16,519 nucleotides of DNA, taken from Caulobacter sp. (GTDB taxonomy: Bacteria; Pseudomonadota; Alphaproteobacteria; Caulobacterales; Caulobacteraceae). The translations under genes were made by a program, and so were the position numbers. This document shows, in pieces, positions 1-6,496 of this stretch. The stretch spans positions 1 through 16,519 of the forward strand of contig JACMOF010000173.1 in NCBI GenBank assembly GCA_014378155.1, in the 5' to 3' direction. The notes beneath the pieces are model-generated. The model saw nothing but the letters and a program-made list of their open reading frames with translations, was not told the DNA's origin and did not search any database. Each line of letters begins with the position of its first letter. The stretch's first letter is position 1.

Positions 1-532
1 CGGCGCCGGGATCGGTGTCGGCATCGGCCGTTTCACCGTCCGTCAGCGGACGTTTTGAAACCGGTGCGGACTCGCCGGTCAACGCGGACTCGTCGACGCT
101 CAGGACGTCGCCGGCCACCAGCGCGCCGTCGGCGGGCAGGCGCTCGCCTTCGCCAACCAACACGATGTCGCCCGGGACCAAATCACGCGCGGCCAGGCGC
201 GCTTCTACCCCATCGCGGATTACCCGGGCGTGAGGTTGCGAGAGATCACGCAGCGCCGAAAGGGCGCGCTCGCTACGGGCTTCCTGCAGGACCACCAAGC
301 CGATGGTGGCTAAGGCCCCGGCCATCAGGAATAAGCCCTCGCCCAAGTCTCCGAGCACCAGATAGAGGCTGGCGGCGCCGATCAGCAGCAGGAACATCGG
401 CTCACGCAGGGTGTCGAGGATGATCCGCGCCAGCCCTCGGGCCGAGGCTTGCGGCAGGGCGTTGGGACCAAACTCGGACAGGAGCTGGGCGACCTCGGTC
501 TTGGTCAGTCCCCTCAGGACGTCGCGTGCCAT
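1..532 (-). CDS. P-type cation-transporting ATPase, N-terminal part (runs off left edge)
   Basis: An open minus-strand frame runs from ATG at 532-530 to the window edge, about 177 residues without a stop. The first ~30 residues (GLTKTEVAQLLSEFGPNALP) match the cation-ATPase N-terminal domain of P2/P3-type pumps. Two hydrophobic segments follow at about residues 45-62 and 66-83, then the actuator domain with PGDIVLVGEGERLPADG (about 120-136) and the diagnostic TGES motif at residues 152-155. This separates it from the heavy-metal P1B pumps, which begin differently, as the copper pump at the right end of this window does. The phosphorylation site (DKTGT) lies beyond the edge, so the ion cannot be inferred; Ca2+, Mg2+ or H+ are all possible. 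It is the last visible gene of the minus-strand block, and its start lies inside the reading frame of the upstream stress-protein gene. The ribosome binding site is weak (GGATC), suggesting translational coupling. Confidence 0.85.
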   Translation of the reverse strand, partial: MARDVLRGLTKTEVAQLLSEFGPNALPQASARGLARIILDTLREPMFLLLIGAASLYLVLGDLGEGLFLMAGALATIGLVVLQEARSERALSALRDLSQPHARVIRDGVEARLAARDLVPGDIVLVGEGERLPADGALVAGDVLSVDESALTGESAPVSKRPLTDGETADADTDPGA

Positions 533-1421
533 AGTGCAGATCCGATCCGCCGGCGCTCGCGGCTCTTGGAGGCCAGTGCGACAGAAGGACGGGGCAGCCT
601 GGACGCGCCAGCATGTGCTGGGTGGCGCCGCCCAGCAGGAATTCCTGGGTGCGGGAATGGCCGTAGGCGCCCATGACCAGCAGATTCGGCGCCGTCCCAT
701 CGAGATATCGGTCAAAGGCCGGTCCGATCGCTTCGCCGCCGGCATCCAGCTGGTCCAGCGTGGTGTTGACCCCATGAGCAGCCAGATGACGCTGCGCCTG
801 GGCGCCGGTCGTCGATAGGACGCCAGGCTTCTCGTTCAAGACGGTCAGGATCCGCACATGCTTGGCGCGGACCAGGATCGGCAGGGCGTCCGCCAGGGCT
901 CGGGCGGCGTTGCGGCTGCCGTCCCAGGCGACCACAACCTCCTTTGGGCCTTGGGTCAGCGCCGCCGCCGTACCCGGTCGGAAGGTCAGAATCGGTCGTC
1001 CGGACTCGAAGATCACACTTTGCGCGATGTCGAGCTGACCGTTGGGGCCATCGACCAATGGCAACAGGCAAAGATCATAGGTCCTGGCGACCTTGGCGAC
1101 CTTGCCGGCGACATCATAGTGATTTGCTTTGGCGGAGATGGCGTCCTTGTAGACCCCCGCGTCCCTCGCCCGGCCGATAAAATGCCCCAACACGTCCTGA
1201 CAGGCTTGGCTGCTGCGCGACTCCTCGGCGGCGGCCATGGCGCTCAGCCCGATCAGGTAGTCGGCCAGGCGATTGCTATGAACGGCGATCTCGATCTCGA
1301 AGGCCAGGCCGGTGACCTTGTCGCCAAGGCTGGCGGCCAACAGGACGGCTTCCTCGATCACGGCCTCCGGCGTGGGCGTCGGATAGGTGTCGATATGCAG
1401 CAACAGGTCACGGAAGGCCAT
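402..1421 (-). CDS. Two-domain universal stress protein (UspA family) with an odd C-terminal extension
   Basis: Residues 1-148 form a degenerate first Usp domain (MAFRDLLLHIDTYP) and residues 160-282 a better conserved second one. The second begins EVVVAWDGSR and contains VMGAYGHSRTQEFLLGG, which resembles the ATP-binding loop G-x2-G-x9-G. Such proteins bind nucleotides and support survival under energy or oxygen limitation; the exact role here is unknown. I chose ATG at 1421 because the family motif starts there. The frame is open to 1604, but that would add 61 unconserved residues overlapping the phosphorylase gene. Family members commonly end in a PVLLSH-like motif, reached here at residue 282. 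Instead of a stop the next codon is TGG (575-573), and the frame runs on for 57 residues (W plus 56) to 402, covering 131 bases of the ATPase gene. The core protein is secure; the tail is probably a lost stop codon or a sequence error. Confidence 0.88.
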   Translation of the reverse strand: MAFRDLLLHIDTYPTPTPEAVIEEAVLLAASLGDKVTGLAFEIEIAVHSNRLADYLIGLSAMAAAEESRSSQACQDVLGHFIGRARDAGVYKDAISAKANHYDVAGKVAKVARTYDLCLLPLVDGPNGQLDIAQSVIFESGRPILTFRPGTAAALTQGPKEVVVAWDGSRNAARALADALPILVRAKHVRILTVLNEKPGVLSTTGAQAQRHLAAHGVNTTLDQLDAGGEAIGPAFDRYLDGTAPNLLVMGAYGHSRTQEFLLGGATQHMLARPGCPVLLSHWPPRAASAGGSDLHYGTRRPEGTDQDRGRPAPVRVWSQRPAASLGPRAGADHPRHPA

Positions 1422-1521
1422 CTCGACAACTCCGGATTTTGGTTGGATCAAAGGTGTCATCGGGCGGCGCGCGTGCCCGTCGGCCGATATCGACGACAGC
1501 GGAACGTTGGGGGAGAGCAGG

Positions 1522-3828
1522 TCACGGGGCTTGCCTAGGATCAGAGGCCAAGGGAATGAGCTCGGCGATGACCGGTCGCCCAAGGCCAAGGTCATAACGT
1601 TCACCCTCGACCCAGAGCACCATCGCCCCGCCGGATTCCAGGGTCGCCTCCAGCCGACACGTCCTGCGGTCGATCTTGATCCTGACTTGGCGACCGCGCC
1701 ATTGGACGGGGAAGGTCAGGCCGAGCCAGGCGTCGGGCAGTCGCGGTTCCAATGACAGGCCGTCGTCGCGCAGGCCCAGGCCCGCCAACCCGAGCACGGC
1801 GATCATCCAGACCCCGCCCTGGGCGGCGGTGTGGATGCCGCCGGCGATAGCCACATGGGTGTCGCCCAGATCTATGGCGGAGGACTGCAACAAATAGGAC
1901 AACGCCTTGTCGAGCTGTCCCAGGCGAGCGGCGACCAAGCCATGCAAGGCCCGACTAAGCGAACTGCCGTGACCGCATCGCGCCTCGTAATAGGCGAAGT
2001 TTGCGCGTGTGGCTTGCGGCGTGAACTCGTCCGGTAACAGCGCCAGCAGGGCTACCACGTCGGCCTGTTTGATCACCTGGGACCGGGCGGTGCGATCGCG
2101 ACCCAGCACGGTATCCATCGGCACGGACCGCCCGGCATAGGCGGCCAGGTCGATGTCTTCCAGATCGAGAAAGCCCTTGAACTGTGCGGTCAGGCCCGTC
2201 GCCAGGTCCTCGCCCGTAGCCATCGTTTCGGCGACACGGGACCAGTCGGTCATCTCGACCCGCGTCAAGCCAAGCCGACCCGAGAGCGCCGTCCACGCCG
2301 CTGGCCACCGCGCGGAGAAACAGGCCGCGACCTCCAGGGCCCGGCGGATGTTCCAGCGTGCCATGAGGTTGGTGTAGGCGTTGTCATCAACGCCTACGTG
2401 ATACTCGTCAGGCCCGATCACGCGCCGGATGTGATGCACACCGTCTGTGTCCGGAGCGGCGCGGCTGGCCCAGAAGCGTGCAGTCTCCAGTAGAATCTCC
2501 GCGCCCGCTTCGCGCAGGAACGCCTCATCGTCGGTCGTCCGCCAATATTGCCAGACCGCATAGGCGACGTCGGCGCTTATGTGCTGTTCCTGCTCGCCGG
2601 TGAGGATATCGAGGACCTTACGATCGGGACCGACCCACTGGTCTGGGGTCGTTTCCGCGCCGGTGTCGGCTGACTCCCAGGCATATAGGGCCCCGCGCCA
2701 GCCCATGGCCGCCGCCTTGGCGCGCGCGCCTTCCAGGGTGTGGAAGCGGTACATCAACAGAGCCCTCGCCGCGCTTGGCCAGGTGAAGGTGTAGAAGGGC
2801 AGCAGGAAGATCTCGGTGTCCCAGAAGGTATGACCCAGATAGTCCTCTCCGGTCAGGGCCCGCGCGCCGATGGACACGTGCTCGTCCTCCGGGTCGGCCG
2901 CGCCGTTCAGGTGATGCAGGGCGAACCGAAGGGCCTGCTGAGCGGCCGGGTCGCCGTCAATTTGCACGTCGCTTGATGTCCAGCGCTCGGCCCAGGCGGC
3001 GGCATGGTCCGCGATCAAGCCCGCAAAGCCGCGCCGGACGGCTCGGGCCAGGATCGACGGGGCCGCCTTGACAACATCGACGTCTAAGTCGGCGGCGTCC
3101 GTGCGGACAAAAGCAACGATGCGCTCGAAATCGATCTGCTGCCCCGGACTGGCCTTCCACGTCCAGCGCCGATGGAAGGGACCCAAGACTTCGCCGGCCA
3201 GCGTTTCGCCATCGATCAACACGGACGCCGTCGAGGCGATCGCCAGTCGCTTTGCCGAGCGCCGCGTGCGCCAAACGCCCCGGTCCCGCTCCTGGCATTC
3301 GGGGATGAGCCCCAGATCGAGGCCCTCGAAGTCGGCCTCCAGCGTCAGGTCACTCTCGCCGTCATCGACGCGGAGACGCAGCCCCTGAAGCCCGATCTGT
3401 CTTTGGCTCAGCGACACCAGGCGCAGCGACCGCACACCCAGGCGCAAGCCCCTAGCCTCGACGGAGTGGCAATCGCTCGATACAAGGCCGCGCCTCATGT
3501 CGAGCGTCATGCTGTGCTCGGAGATCGCCTCGGGATCGTGGGCGAGGAGTCCCGCAGCGGTCGCGAGCCGAACCCGTAGCCAATCGGGACCGGGCGCCAG
3601 GGCCGAAACCGACCCTTGCGCCGAGGCGGTGTCGAACAGGCCCGCGACATAGGTGCGGCTTGGCGCGACCCGGCCTCCGCCGCGATTCAGGGCCGGAGCG
3701 CCCCTGACACCCAGAAAGCCATTGCTGATCGCCAAGCGTGTCTCGCGGCTGCTCTGGCGCAGCGGGTCGCAGCCCGCCTCCGTCCATAACCAAGTGGGAT
3801 CGGCTGTCGGCGCGAACGGGTCGGTCAT
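1522..3828 (-). CDS. Glycoside hydrolase family 65 protein, probable disaccharide phosphorylase (maltose/trehalose/kojibiose type)
   Basis: The 768-residue protein has the full GH65 layout: an N-terminal beta-sandwich (about 1-270), a linker, an (alpha/alpha)6 catalytic barrel (about 290-685) and a short C-terminal beta domain. Recognisable motifs are HTFWDTEIF (333-341), MGWRGALYAWESADTG (375-390), VIGPDEYHVGVDDNAYTNLM (470-489, with E475 the expected general acid), KQADVV (587-592) and HGSSLSRALHG (620-630). The HGSSLS loop is the phosphate site in GH65 phosphorylases, which favours phosphorolysis over hydrolysis. The products would be beta-glucose-1-phosphate and a sugar. The ATG at 3828 overlaps the stop of the beta-phosphoglucomutase gene (ATGA), so the two are translationally coupled; that enzyme would consume the product. 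Which disaccharide is used cannot be read from the sequence. It most likely acts in the cytoplasm, since no signal peptide is visible. Confidence 0.93.
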   Translation of the reverse strand: MTDPFAPTADPTWLWTEAGCDPLRQSSRETRLAISNGFLGVRGAPALNRGGGRVAPSRTYVAGLFDTASAQGSVSALAPGPDWLRVRLATAAGLLAHDPEAISEHSMTLDMRRGLVSSDCHSVEARGLRLGVRSLRLVSLSQRQIGLQGLRLRVDDGESDLTLEADFEGLDLGLIPECQERDRGVWRTRRSAKRLAIASTASVLIDGETLAGEVLGPFHRRWTWKASPGQQIDFERIVAFVRTDAADLDVDVVKAAPSILARAVRRGFAGLIADHAAAWAERWTSSDVQIDGDPAAQQALRFALHHLNGAADPEDEHVSIGARALTGEDYLGHTFWDTEIFLLPFYTFTWPSAARALLMYRFHTLEGARAKAAAMGWRGALYAWESADTGAETTPDQWVGPDRKVLDILTGEQEQHISADVAYAVWQYWRTTDDEAFLREAGAEILLETARFWASRAAPDTDGVHHIRRVIGPDEYHVGVDDNAYTNLMARWNIRRALEVAACFSARWPAAWTALSGRLGLTRVEMTDWSRVAETMATGEDLATGLTAQFKGFLDLEDIDLAAYAGRSVPMDTVLGRDRTARSQVIKQADVVALLALLPDEFTPQATRANFAYYEARCGHGSSLSRALHGLVAARLGQLDKALSYLLQSSAIDLGDTHVAIAGGIHTAAQGGVWMIAVLGLAGLGLRDDGLSLEPRLPDAWLGLTFPVQWRGRQVRIKIDRRTCRLEATLESGGAMVLWVEGERYDLGLGRPVIAELIPLASDPRQAP

Positions 3829-4604
3829 CGCTCAACGTCCGTTCCCGCCAGGCGAAGGCCAAGTCGGCCCTGCTTAAGGCTGCGCAGGCTTATTTCATCG
3901 AGGCTGGAGACCACCAGATCGGCTCCGGCCGCGCGCAGCGGCGCCGCATCGTTCAATCGCGCGACGCCCAGCGCGGTCATGCCCGCGGCACGCGCCGCCA
4001 TGATCCCGGACGTCGCGTCCTCGATGACCAGACAACGATGGGGGCCAATGCCGAGTTCCGCTGCGGCCAGGCTGAAAATCTCGGGGTCCGGCTTTCCCCG
4101 GGCCAGGTCACGGCCACAAATCTCGGCGGCAAAAAAGTCAGCGAGGCGGCGGCCGCCCGTCAAGGTGATCACCCGCAACATGGCGCTCGCGTTCTTGGAG
4201 GCCGAGGCGACCGCCATGGGAAAGCCAAGGCTCGCCAAAGCCGCCACCAGTCTTAGGGCGTCAGGAAAGGCGCGCACGCCGCCCTTTGCGATCAGGGCTT
4301 CGAGGCGGGTCTGTTTGGCTTTGGCATAGGCGCCCGCCTGGATTTCCCAGTTGGCCACCCCCAAGGCCTCAAGCGCGGCTCGCGCCCCATCCTGGCGCGA
4401 CTTTCCAGCGACCTTGGCTTGATAGAGCCCCGTCGTGAATTGCGCCGAATCGCCAAATCCGGTCAGTGCCTCACGCCAGGCCCGCTCGTGAGGCGACGCC
4501 AGCAGCACACCATCGACGTCGAAAATGACGGCGCCCAGCGTGCTGGGTTCGCGCTGGGCGATGGGGCCGGGGGCAAGTCCCTGGACTTCAGGCGGGGGAA
4601 CCAT
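3825..4604 (-). CDS. pgmB: Beta-phosphoglucomutase (HAD superfamily)
   Basis: The 259-residue protein is a HAD phosphatase-like enzyme that would convert beta-glucose-1-phosphate to glucose-6-phosphate in the cytoplasm. Motif I is FDVDGVLLASPHERAWREAL (28-47), with D29 as nucleophile and D31 as acid/base. A helical cap (about 45-115) contains GKSR with R70, similar to the substrate-phosphate arginine of the lactococcal enzyme. Motif II is VASASKN (132-138), motif III has K171 in GKPDPEIF, and motif IV is IEDATSG with E195 and D196. The frame is open upstream to 4910, but that extension is antiparallel noise over the regulator gene. ATG at 4604 is preceded by AAGGA and lies 8 bases after the regulator's stop. 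The pairing with an overlapping GH65 phosphorylase is a classic catabolic couple and supports beta-glucose-1-phosphate specificity over a generic HAD phosphatase. Confidence 0.92.
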   Translation of the reverse strand: MVPPPEVQGLAPGPIAQREPSTLGAVIFDVDGVLLASPHERAWREALTGFGDSAQFTTGLYQAKVAGKSRQDGARAALEALGVANWEIQAGAYAKAKQTRLEALIAKGGVRAFPDALRLVAALASLGFPMAVASASKNASAMLRVITLTGGRRLADFFAAEICGRDLARGKPDPEIFSLAAAELGIGPHRCLVIEDATSGIMAARAAGMTALGVARLNDAAPLRAAGADLVVSSLDEISLRSLKQGRLGLRLAGTDVER

Positions 4605-4612
4605 AAGGTCCT

Positions 4613-5275
4613 TCAGGCCGCCGCCAGGCAGGCCTGCCGGGTGTGTTGCAAGACCCGAAAGCGGCGGGCGCCGTCGAACACCACCAAACCTTCGGCCTGA
4701 ACCTGGGTGACCATCCGCGACACGGTTTCGATCGTCAGGCCCAGATAATCGGCAATGTCCTGGCGGCTCATGGACAACTGGGTCCATGCGCCACGCGCTG
4801 GAGCGCCTATCCCGAACAGGAAACCCGACACGCGCTCGAAAGCGCTCTTGCGGGTGAGAAGCATCATGTGGTCTTCGGCGCGCTGAAGTTCGAGCCCCGT
4901 GGCTAGCCAACTCATACGCTCAACGCGGACCCCGTCTTCGCCGTGGTATTTGAGCGCCGAGCGCTCGATGACGAGCACCTTCGCCGCATCCAAGGCTTCG
5001 GCCGAGGATCGGTGCTGGCCTCCGATCTCAAGGCCAAAGAAGTCGCCGGGGAAGTAGAAGCCGCCCACTTGCCGGCGGCCGTCTTCCAGCAGGCGGGTCC
5101 GGCGCACCGAACCCACCAGAACCCGGTAGAGCAGATCGGCGTCTTCCTCCTGAGCATAGATCTCCTCGCCCGCCTCGAAGCGCAGATGCGCGCCGATGGC
5201 CTCGAAAGAATCTTGCGGGGCGCATCCGGCGATCGAGATCGGCGCGCGATCAGGCGTGAGGGTGCAGAAGGTCAT
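4613..5275 (-). CDS. fixK: FixK-like Crp/Fnr-family transcription regulator
   Basis: The 220-residue protein has a cyclic-nucleotide-binding-like sensor domain (about 20-120, with LRFEAGEEIYAQEEDADLLY and FYFPGDFFGLE), a dimerisation helix (about 118-150) and a C-terminal winged helix-turn-helix (166-198, LSMSRQDIADYLGLTIETVS). The recognition helix carries E183-x-x-S186-R187, the E--SR pattern that reads TTGA/TCAA half-sites in FNR and FixK. The N-terminal cysteine cluster of true FNR is absent (only C4 and C18 lie near the N-terminus), so direct Fe-S oxygen sensing is unlikely and FixK is the better name. The start is supported by GGAG at 5286-5283. It heads a minus-strand block with pgmB 8 bases downstream. 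FixL/FixJ are encoded about 4 kb away, which fits the FixLJ-FixK cascade. Orthology to characterised FixK proteins is inferred. Confidence 0.88.
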   Translation of the reverse strand: MTFCTLTPDRAPISIAGCAPQDSFEAIGAHLRFEAGEEIYAQEEDADLLYRVLVGSVRRTRLLEDGRRQVGGFYFPGDFFGLEIGGQHRSSAEALDAAKVLVIERSALKYHGEDGVRVERMSWLATGLELQRAEDHMMLLTRKSAFERVSGFLFGIGAPARGAWTQLSMSRQDIADYLGLTIETVSRMVTQVQAEGLVVFDGARRFRVLQHTRQACLAAA

Positions 5276-5358
5276 CCGGCGTCTCCAGGAACGCCATCAT
5301 GGATATGGCGTCGCGGGGAGCGGTGACATTGGTGACAATACTTAGAGCGCCGCCGCCG
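5276..5358 (-). promoter_or_regulatory. Leader/promoter region of the fixK-pgmB-GH65-usp block, with a possible FixJ-type site
   Basis: This 83-base gap between the palindromic repeat and the fixK start should contain the fixK promoter. On the minus strand, positions 5345-5334 read CTAAGTATTGTC, whose TAAGTA core resembles the FixJ-binding stretch I recall from the Sinorhizobium fixK promoter. The plus strand also shows the direct repeat GGTGACA at 5322-5328 and 5331-5337 and the symmetrical ATTG-GTGA-CAAT at 5328-5339. No TTGAT-N4-ATCAA box is visible, so I see no sign of FixK acting on its own promoter. Assignment of any of these as an operator is tentative. Confidence 0.3.
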
Positions 5359-5466
5359 CTAGAGCATTTTTCGAGCGAAGTGGTTCCGGTTCGCGTGAAG
5401 AAAAATGCGTCAAAACAAAAGATTAGAGCTCACGGCCTGACCCAGTCAGGTCGGGAAATGCTCTAG
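5359..5466. repeat. 108-bp palindromic MITE-like repeat with 11-bp perfect terminal inverted repeats
   Basis: The ends are CTAGAGCATTT (5359-5369) and AAATGCTCTAG (5456-5466), perfect reverse complements. Inside are nested inverted repeats: GCATTTTTC (5364-5372) with GAAAAATGC (5400-5408), GCGAA (5375-5379) with TTCGC (5390-5394), and the hairpin CCTGAC-CCA-GTCAGG (5436-5450). No coding capacity for a transposase exists, so any mobility would depend on an enzyme elsewhere. The core around 5361-5430 resembles short dispersed palindromic repeats that I recall from many alphaproteobacterial genomes; that match is from memory. It sits between the quinone reductase and fixK, overlaps the reductase 3' end, and its transcript could fold strongly enough to end or stabilise the upstream mRNA. 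The inverted repeats are certain; classification as a mobile repeat is inferred. Confidence 0.8.
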
Positions 5467-6055
5467 CGCCGGTTAGAACGGCCAAGACCGAAGCGCGAAC
5501 CCGCTGGAGAAGGTCGTCGGCGGCGTCCTGGCGCATAGGGGCGACGATGCCGCCCAGGTGCTCATGTCCCAGGACCCGAAGGCCCGTCACCGCCGCCAAA
5601 TGTAGATCGAACACGCTCATCAGGGCATTGAGGGCGCCGGTGGAGTCGATCCAATGTTCCGGCGCGCCAGAGGTCGAGAAGGTCATCAGGGTCTTGCCGA
5701 CTAGAAGGGGATCGCCGCCGTGGGATCCAGGCTGGTAGCCAAAACCCATGCTGAACACCCGATCGATATAGCCCTTGAGAATGGCTGGCGGCGCGTTGAA
5801 CCAGAAGGGGTAGACGAACACGAAATGCTCGACGTCAGCCAGGAGAGCACGTTCGGCGATGATGTCGGGCGCCATGGTCCAGCCTTGCGGCGTCGGAAGC
5901 TCGCCGGTCTTGAGGCGAGGATCGAAGTCCATCGCATAAAGATCCCGCAGCACGACCTCCGCGCCCGACGCCTCGATCGTCTCAACACAGGTGCGGCTGA
6001 CTGCGGCGCAGAAGCTTGACGGCTTGGGGTGGGCGAGGATGACGGCGGTCTTCAT
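5423..6055 (-). CDS. Flavodoxin-fold NAD(P)H-quinone oxidoreductase (NQO/MdaB-type)
   Basis: The 210-residue protein belongs to the Flavodoxin_2 family: a cytoplasmic FMN/FAD enzyme that reduces quinones by two electrons from NAD(P)H. Visible signatures are the N-terminal strand and flavin phosphate loop MKTAVILAHPKPSSF (1-15), the flavin/active-site stretch VYPFWFNAPPAILKGYIDRV (81-100) and a second flavin loop around TFSTSGAPEHW (125-135). ATG at 6055 has AGGAAG (6066-6061) five bases upstream. A near-perfect FixK/FNR box lies about 70 bases upstream, suggesting induction at low oxygen. The last ~13 residues (198-210) and the stop codon are encoded by the palindromic repeat, so the native C-terminus was probably replaced. 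The catalytic fold should be complete before that. Substrate is unknown; azoreductase or nitroreductase activity is also possible. Confidence 0.88.
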   Translation of the reverse strand: MKTAVILAHPKPSSFCAAVSRTCVETIEASGAEVVLRDLYAMDFDPRLKTGELPTPQGWTMAPDIIAERALLADVEHFVFVYPFWFNAPPAILKGYIDRVFSMGFGYQPGSHGGDPLLVGKTLMTFSTSGAPEHWIDSTGALNALMSVFDLHLAAVTGLRVLGHEHLGGIVAPMRQDAADDLLQRVRASVLAVLTGARAFPDLTGSGREL

Positions 6056-6232
6056 GACGACTTCCTAGGAGGTGGACGGGCTGCTGGCGCCATCGCTAGC
6101 GGCAATTGGGCGCCTCGCCTTGATCCGGATCATGCGCCTTCGAGATCGGATGGCATGCACCTACGGGAAATTGCGGATGTCGGCGGCGATCAGGGTGAAC
6201 GACAACGAGCCGTGCCGCTGCGGGAGATCTCC
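6056..6232. promoter_or_regulatory. Divergent intergenic region between the quinone reductase and the orphan DHp gene
   Basis: This 177-base gap separates two divergently read genes and holds the FixK/FNR box described separately. On the minus strand a TAGCGAT element (6098-6092) sits where a -10 box would fall if the FixK box were centred at -41.5, giving a leader of about 30 bases. On the plus side a GGGAG ribosome binding site (6222-6226) lies inside a perfect 10-base palindrome GGAGATCTCC (6223-6232) that abuts the start codon. Promoter placement is inferred by spacing only. Confidence 0.4.
6120..6133. promoter_or_regulatory. FixK/FNR-type binding site
   Basis: The sequence TTGATCCGGATCAT matches the FNR/FixK consensus TTGAT-N4-ATCAA at 9 of 10 defined positions; only the last base differs. 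It is the only near-complete match I found in the intergenic regions. It lies 65 bases from the reductase start and 100 bases from the DHp start, so it could serve one or both. Its presence beside a gene for a regulator with an E--SR recognition helix supports function. Confidence 0.65.
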
Positions 6233-6478
6233 ATGCTCAGTTCACAATCGGACTTTGAGTTCGCCGAAAGTTCTCATCGCGAAACGATTCACGACCTGCG
6301 CAATCTCTTCACGGTCATCGTCTCCGCGCGACGTCTGCTCGGCAGGGACCGCACCTCCCCGCGGGGCGAGGATCTGTTGGCCGCCATTGAAGACGCGGCC
6401 TTTCGCGGAAGCCAGCTGACGACGAACCTCTTGGCGAGGGACGGGCAGGAGGCGGCTCCGCTTACGCGCGCGGAATAG
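6233..6478 (+). CDS. Orphan histidine-kinase DHp (phosphoacceptor) domain protein, 81 aa
   Basis: From ATG at 6233 the 81-residue product consists almost only of a DHp-like helical hairpin. Helix 1 contains IHDLRNLFTVIVSARRLL (19-36), where H20 aligns with the phosphorylated histidine of HDxNN-type kinases; helix 2 spans about 46-70 (LLAAIEDAAFRGSQLTTNLL, 48-67). There is no ATP-binding domain, no membrane segment and no sensor, and the frame stops 18 bases before the convergent gene, so no kinase domain has been lost just downstream. N24 at H+4 fits the phosphatase-type H-D-x-x-N pattern of HisKA domains. The GGGAG at 6222-6226 decides the start; an in-frame ATG at 6155 would add 26 residues without visible similarity. 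It could be a phosphotransfer or antikinase module for the Fix system, or a relic of a larger kinase. That it is a real gene is likely but not certain. Confidence 0.6.
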   Translation: MLSSQSDFEFAESSHRETIHDLRNLFTVIVSARRLLGRDRTSPRGEDLLAAIEDAAFRGSQLTTNLLARDGQEAAPLTRAE

Positions 6479-6496
6479 CGCGGAGCCCTTCCCGGC

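Noticed and set aside
1438..1451. Possible FixK site upstream of the stress-protein gene
   Set aside because: One half, ATCAA (1447-1451), is perfect but the other half matches poorly, so it is only a half-site that may be chance.
858..1538. 226-codon plus-strand open frame across the stress-protein gene
   Set aside because: It is the antisense of a clearly coding Usp frame, and its translation has no recognisable domain; high GC makes such shadow frames common.
1422..1604. Upstream extension of the stress protein to ATG at 1604
   Set aside because: It would overlap the phosphorylase gene by 83 bases and add residues lacking Usp similarity; MAFRDLLLHID at 1421 is the natural start.
4605..4910. 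Extension of the beta-phosphoglucomutase frame to 4910
   Set aside because: The 102 extra residues are Arg/Gly/Pro-rich and lie out of frame over the helix-turn-helix of the FixK gene.
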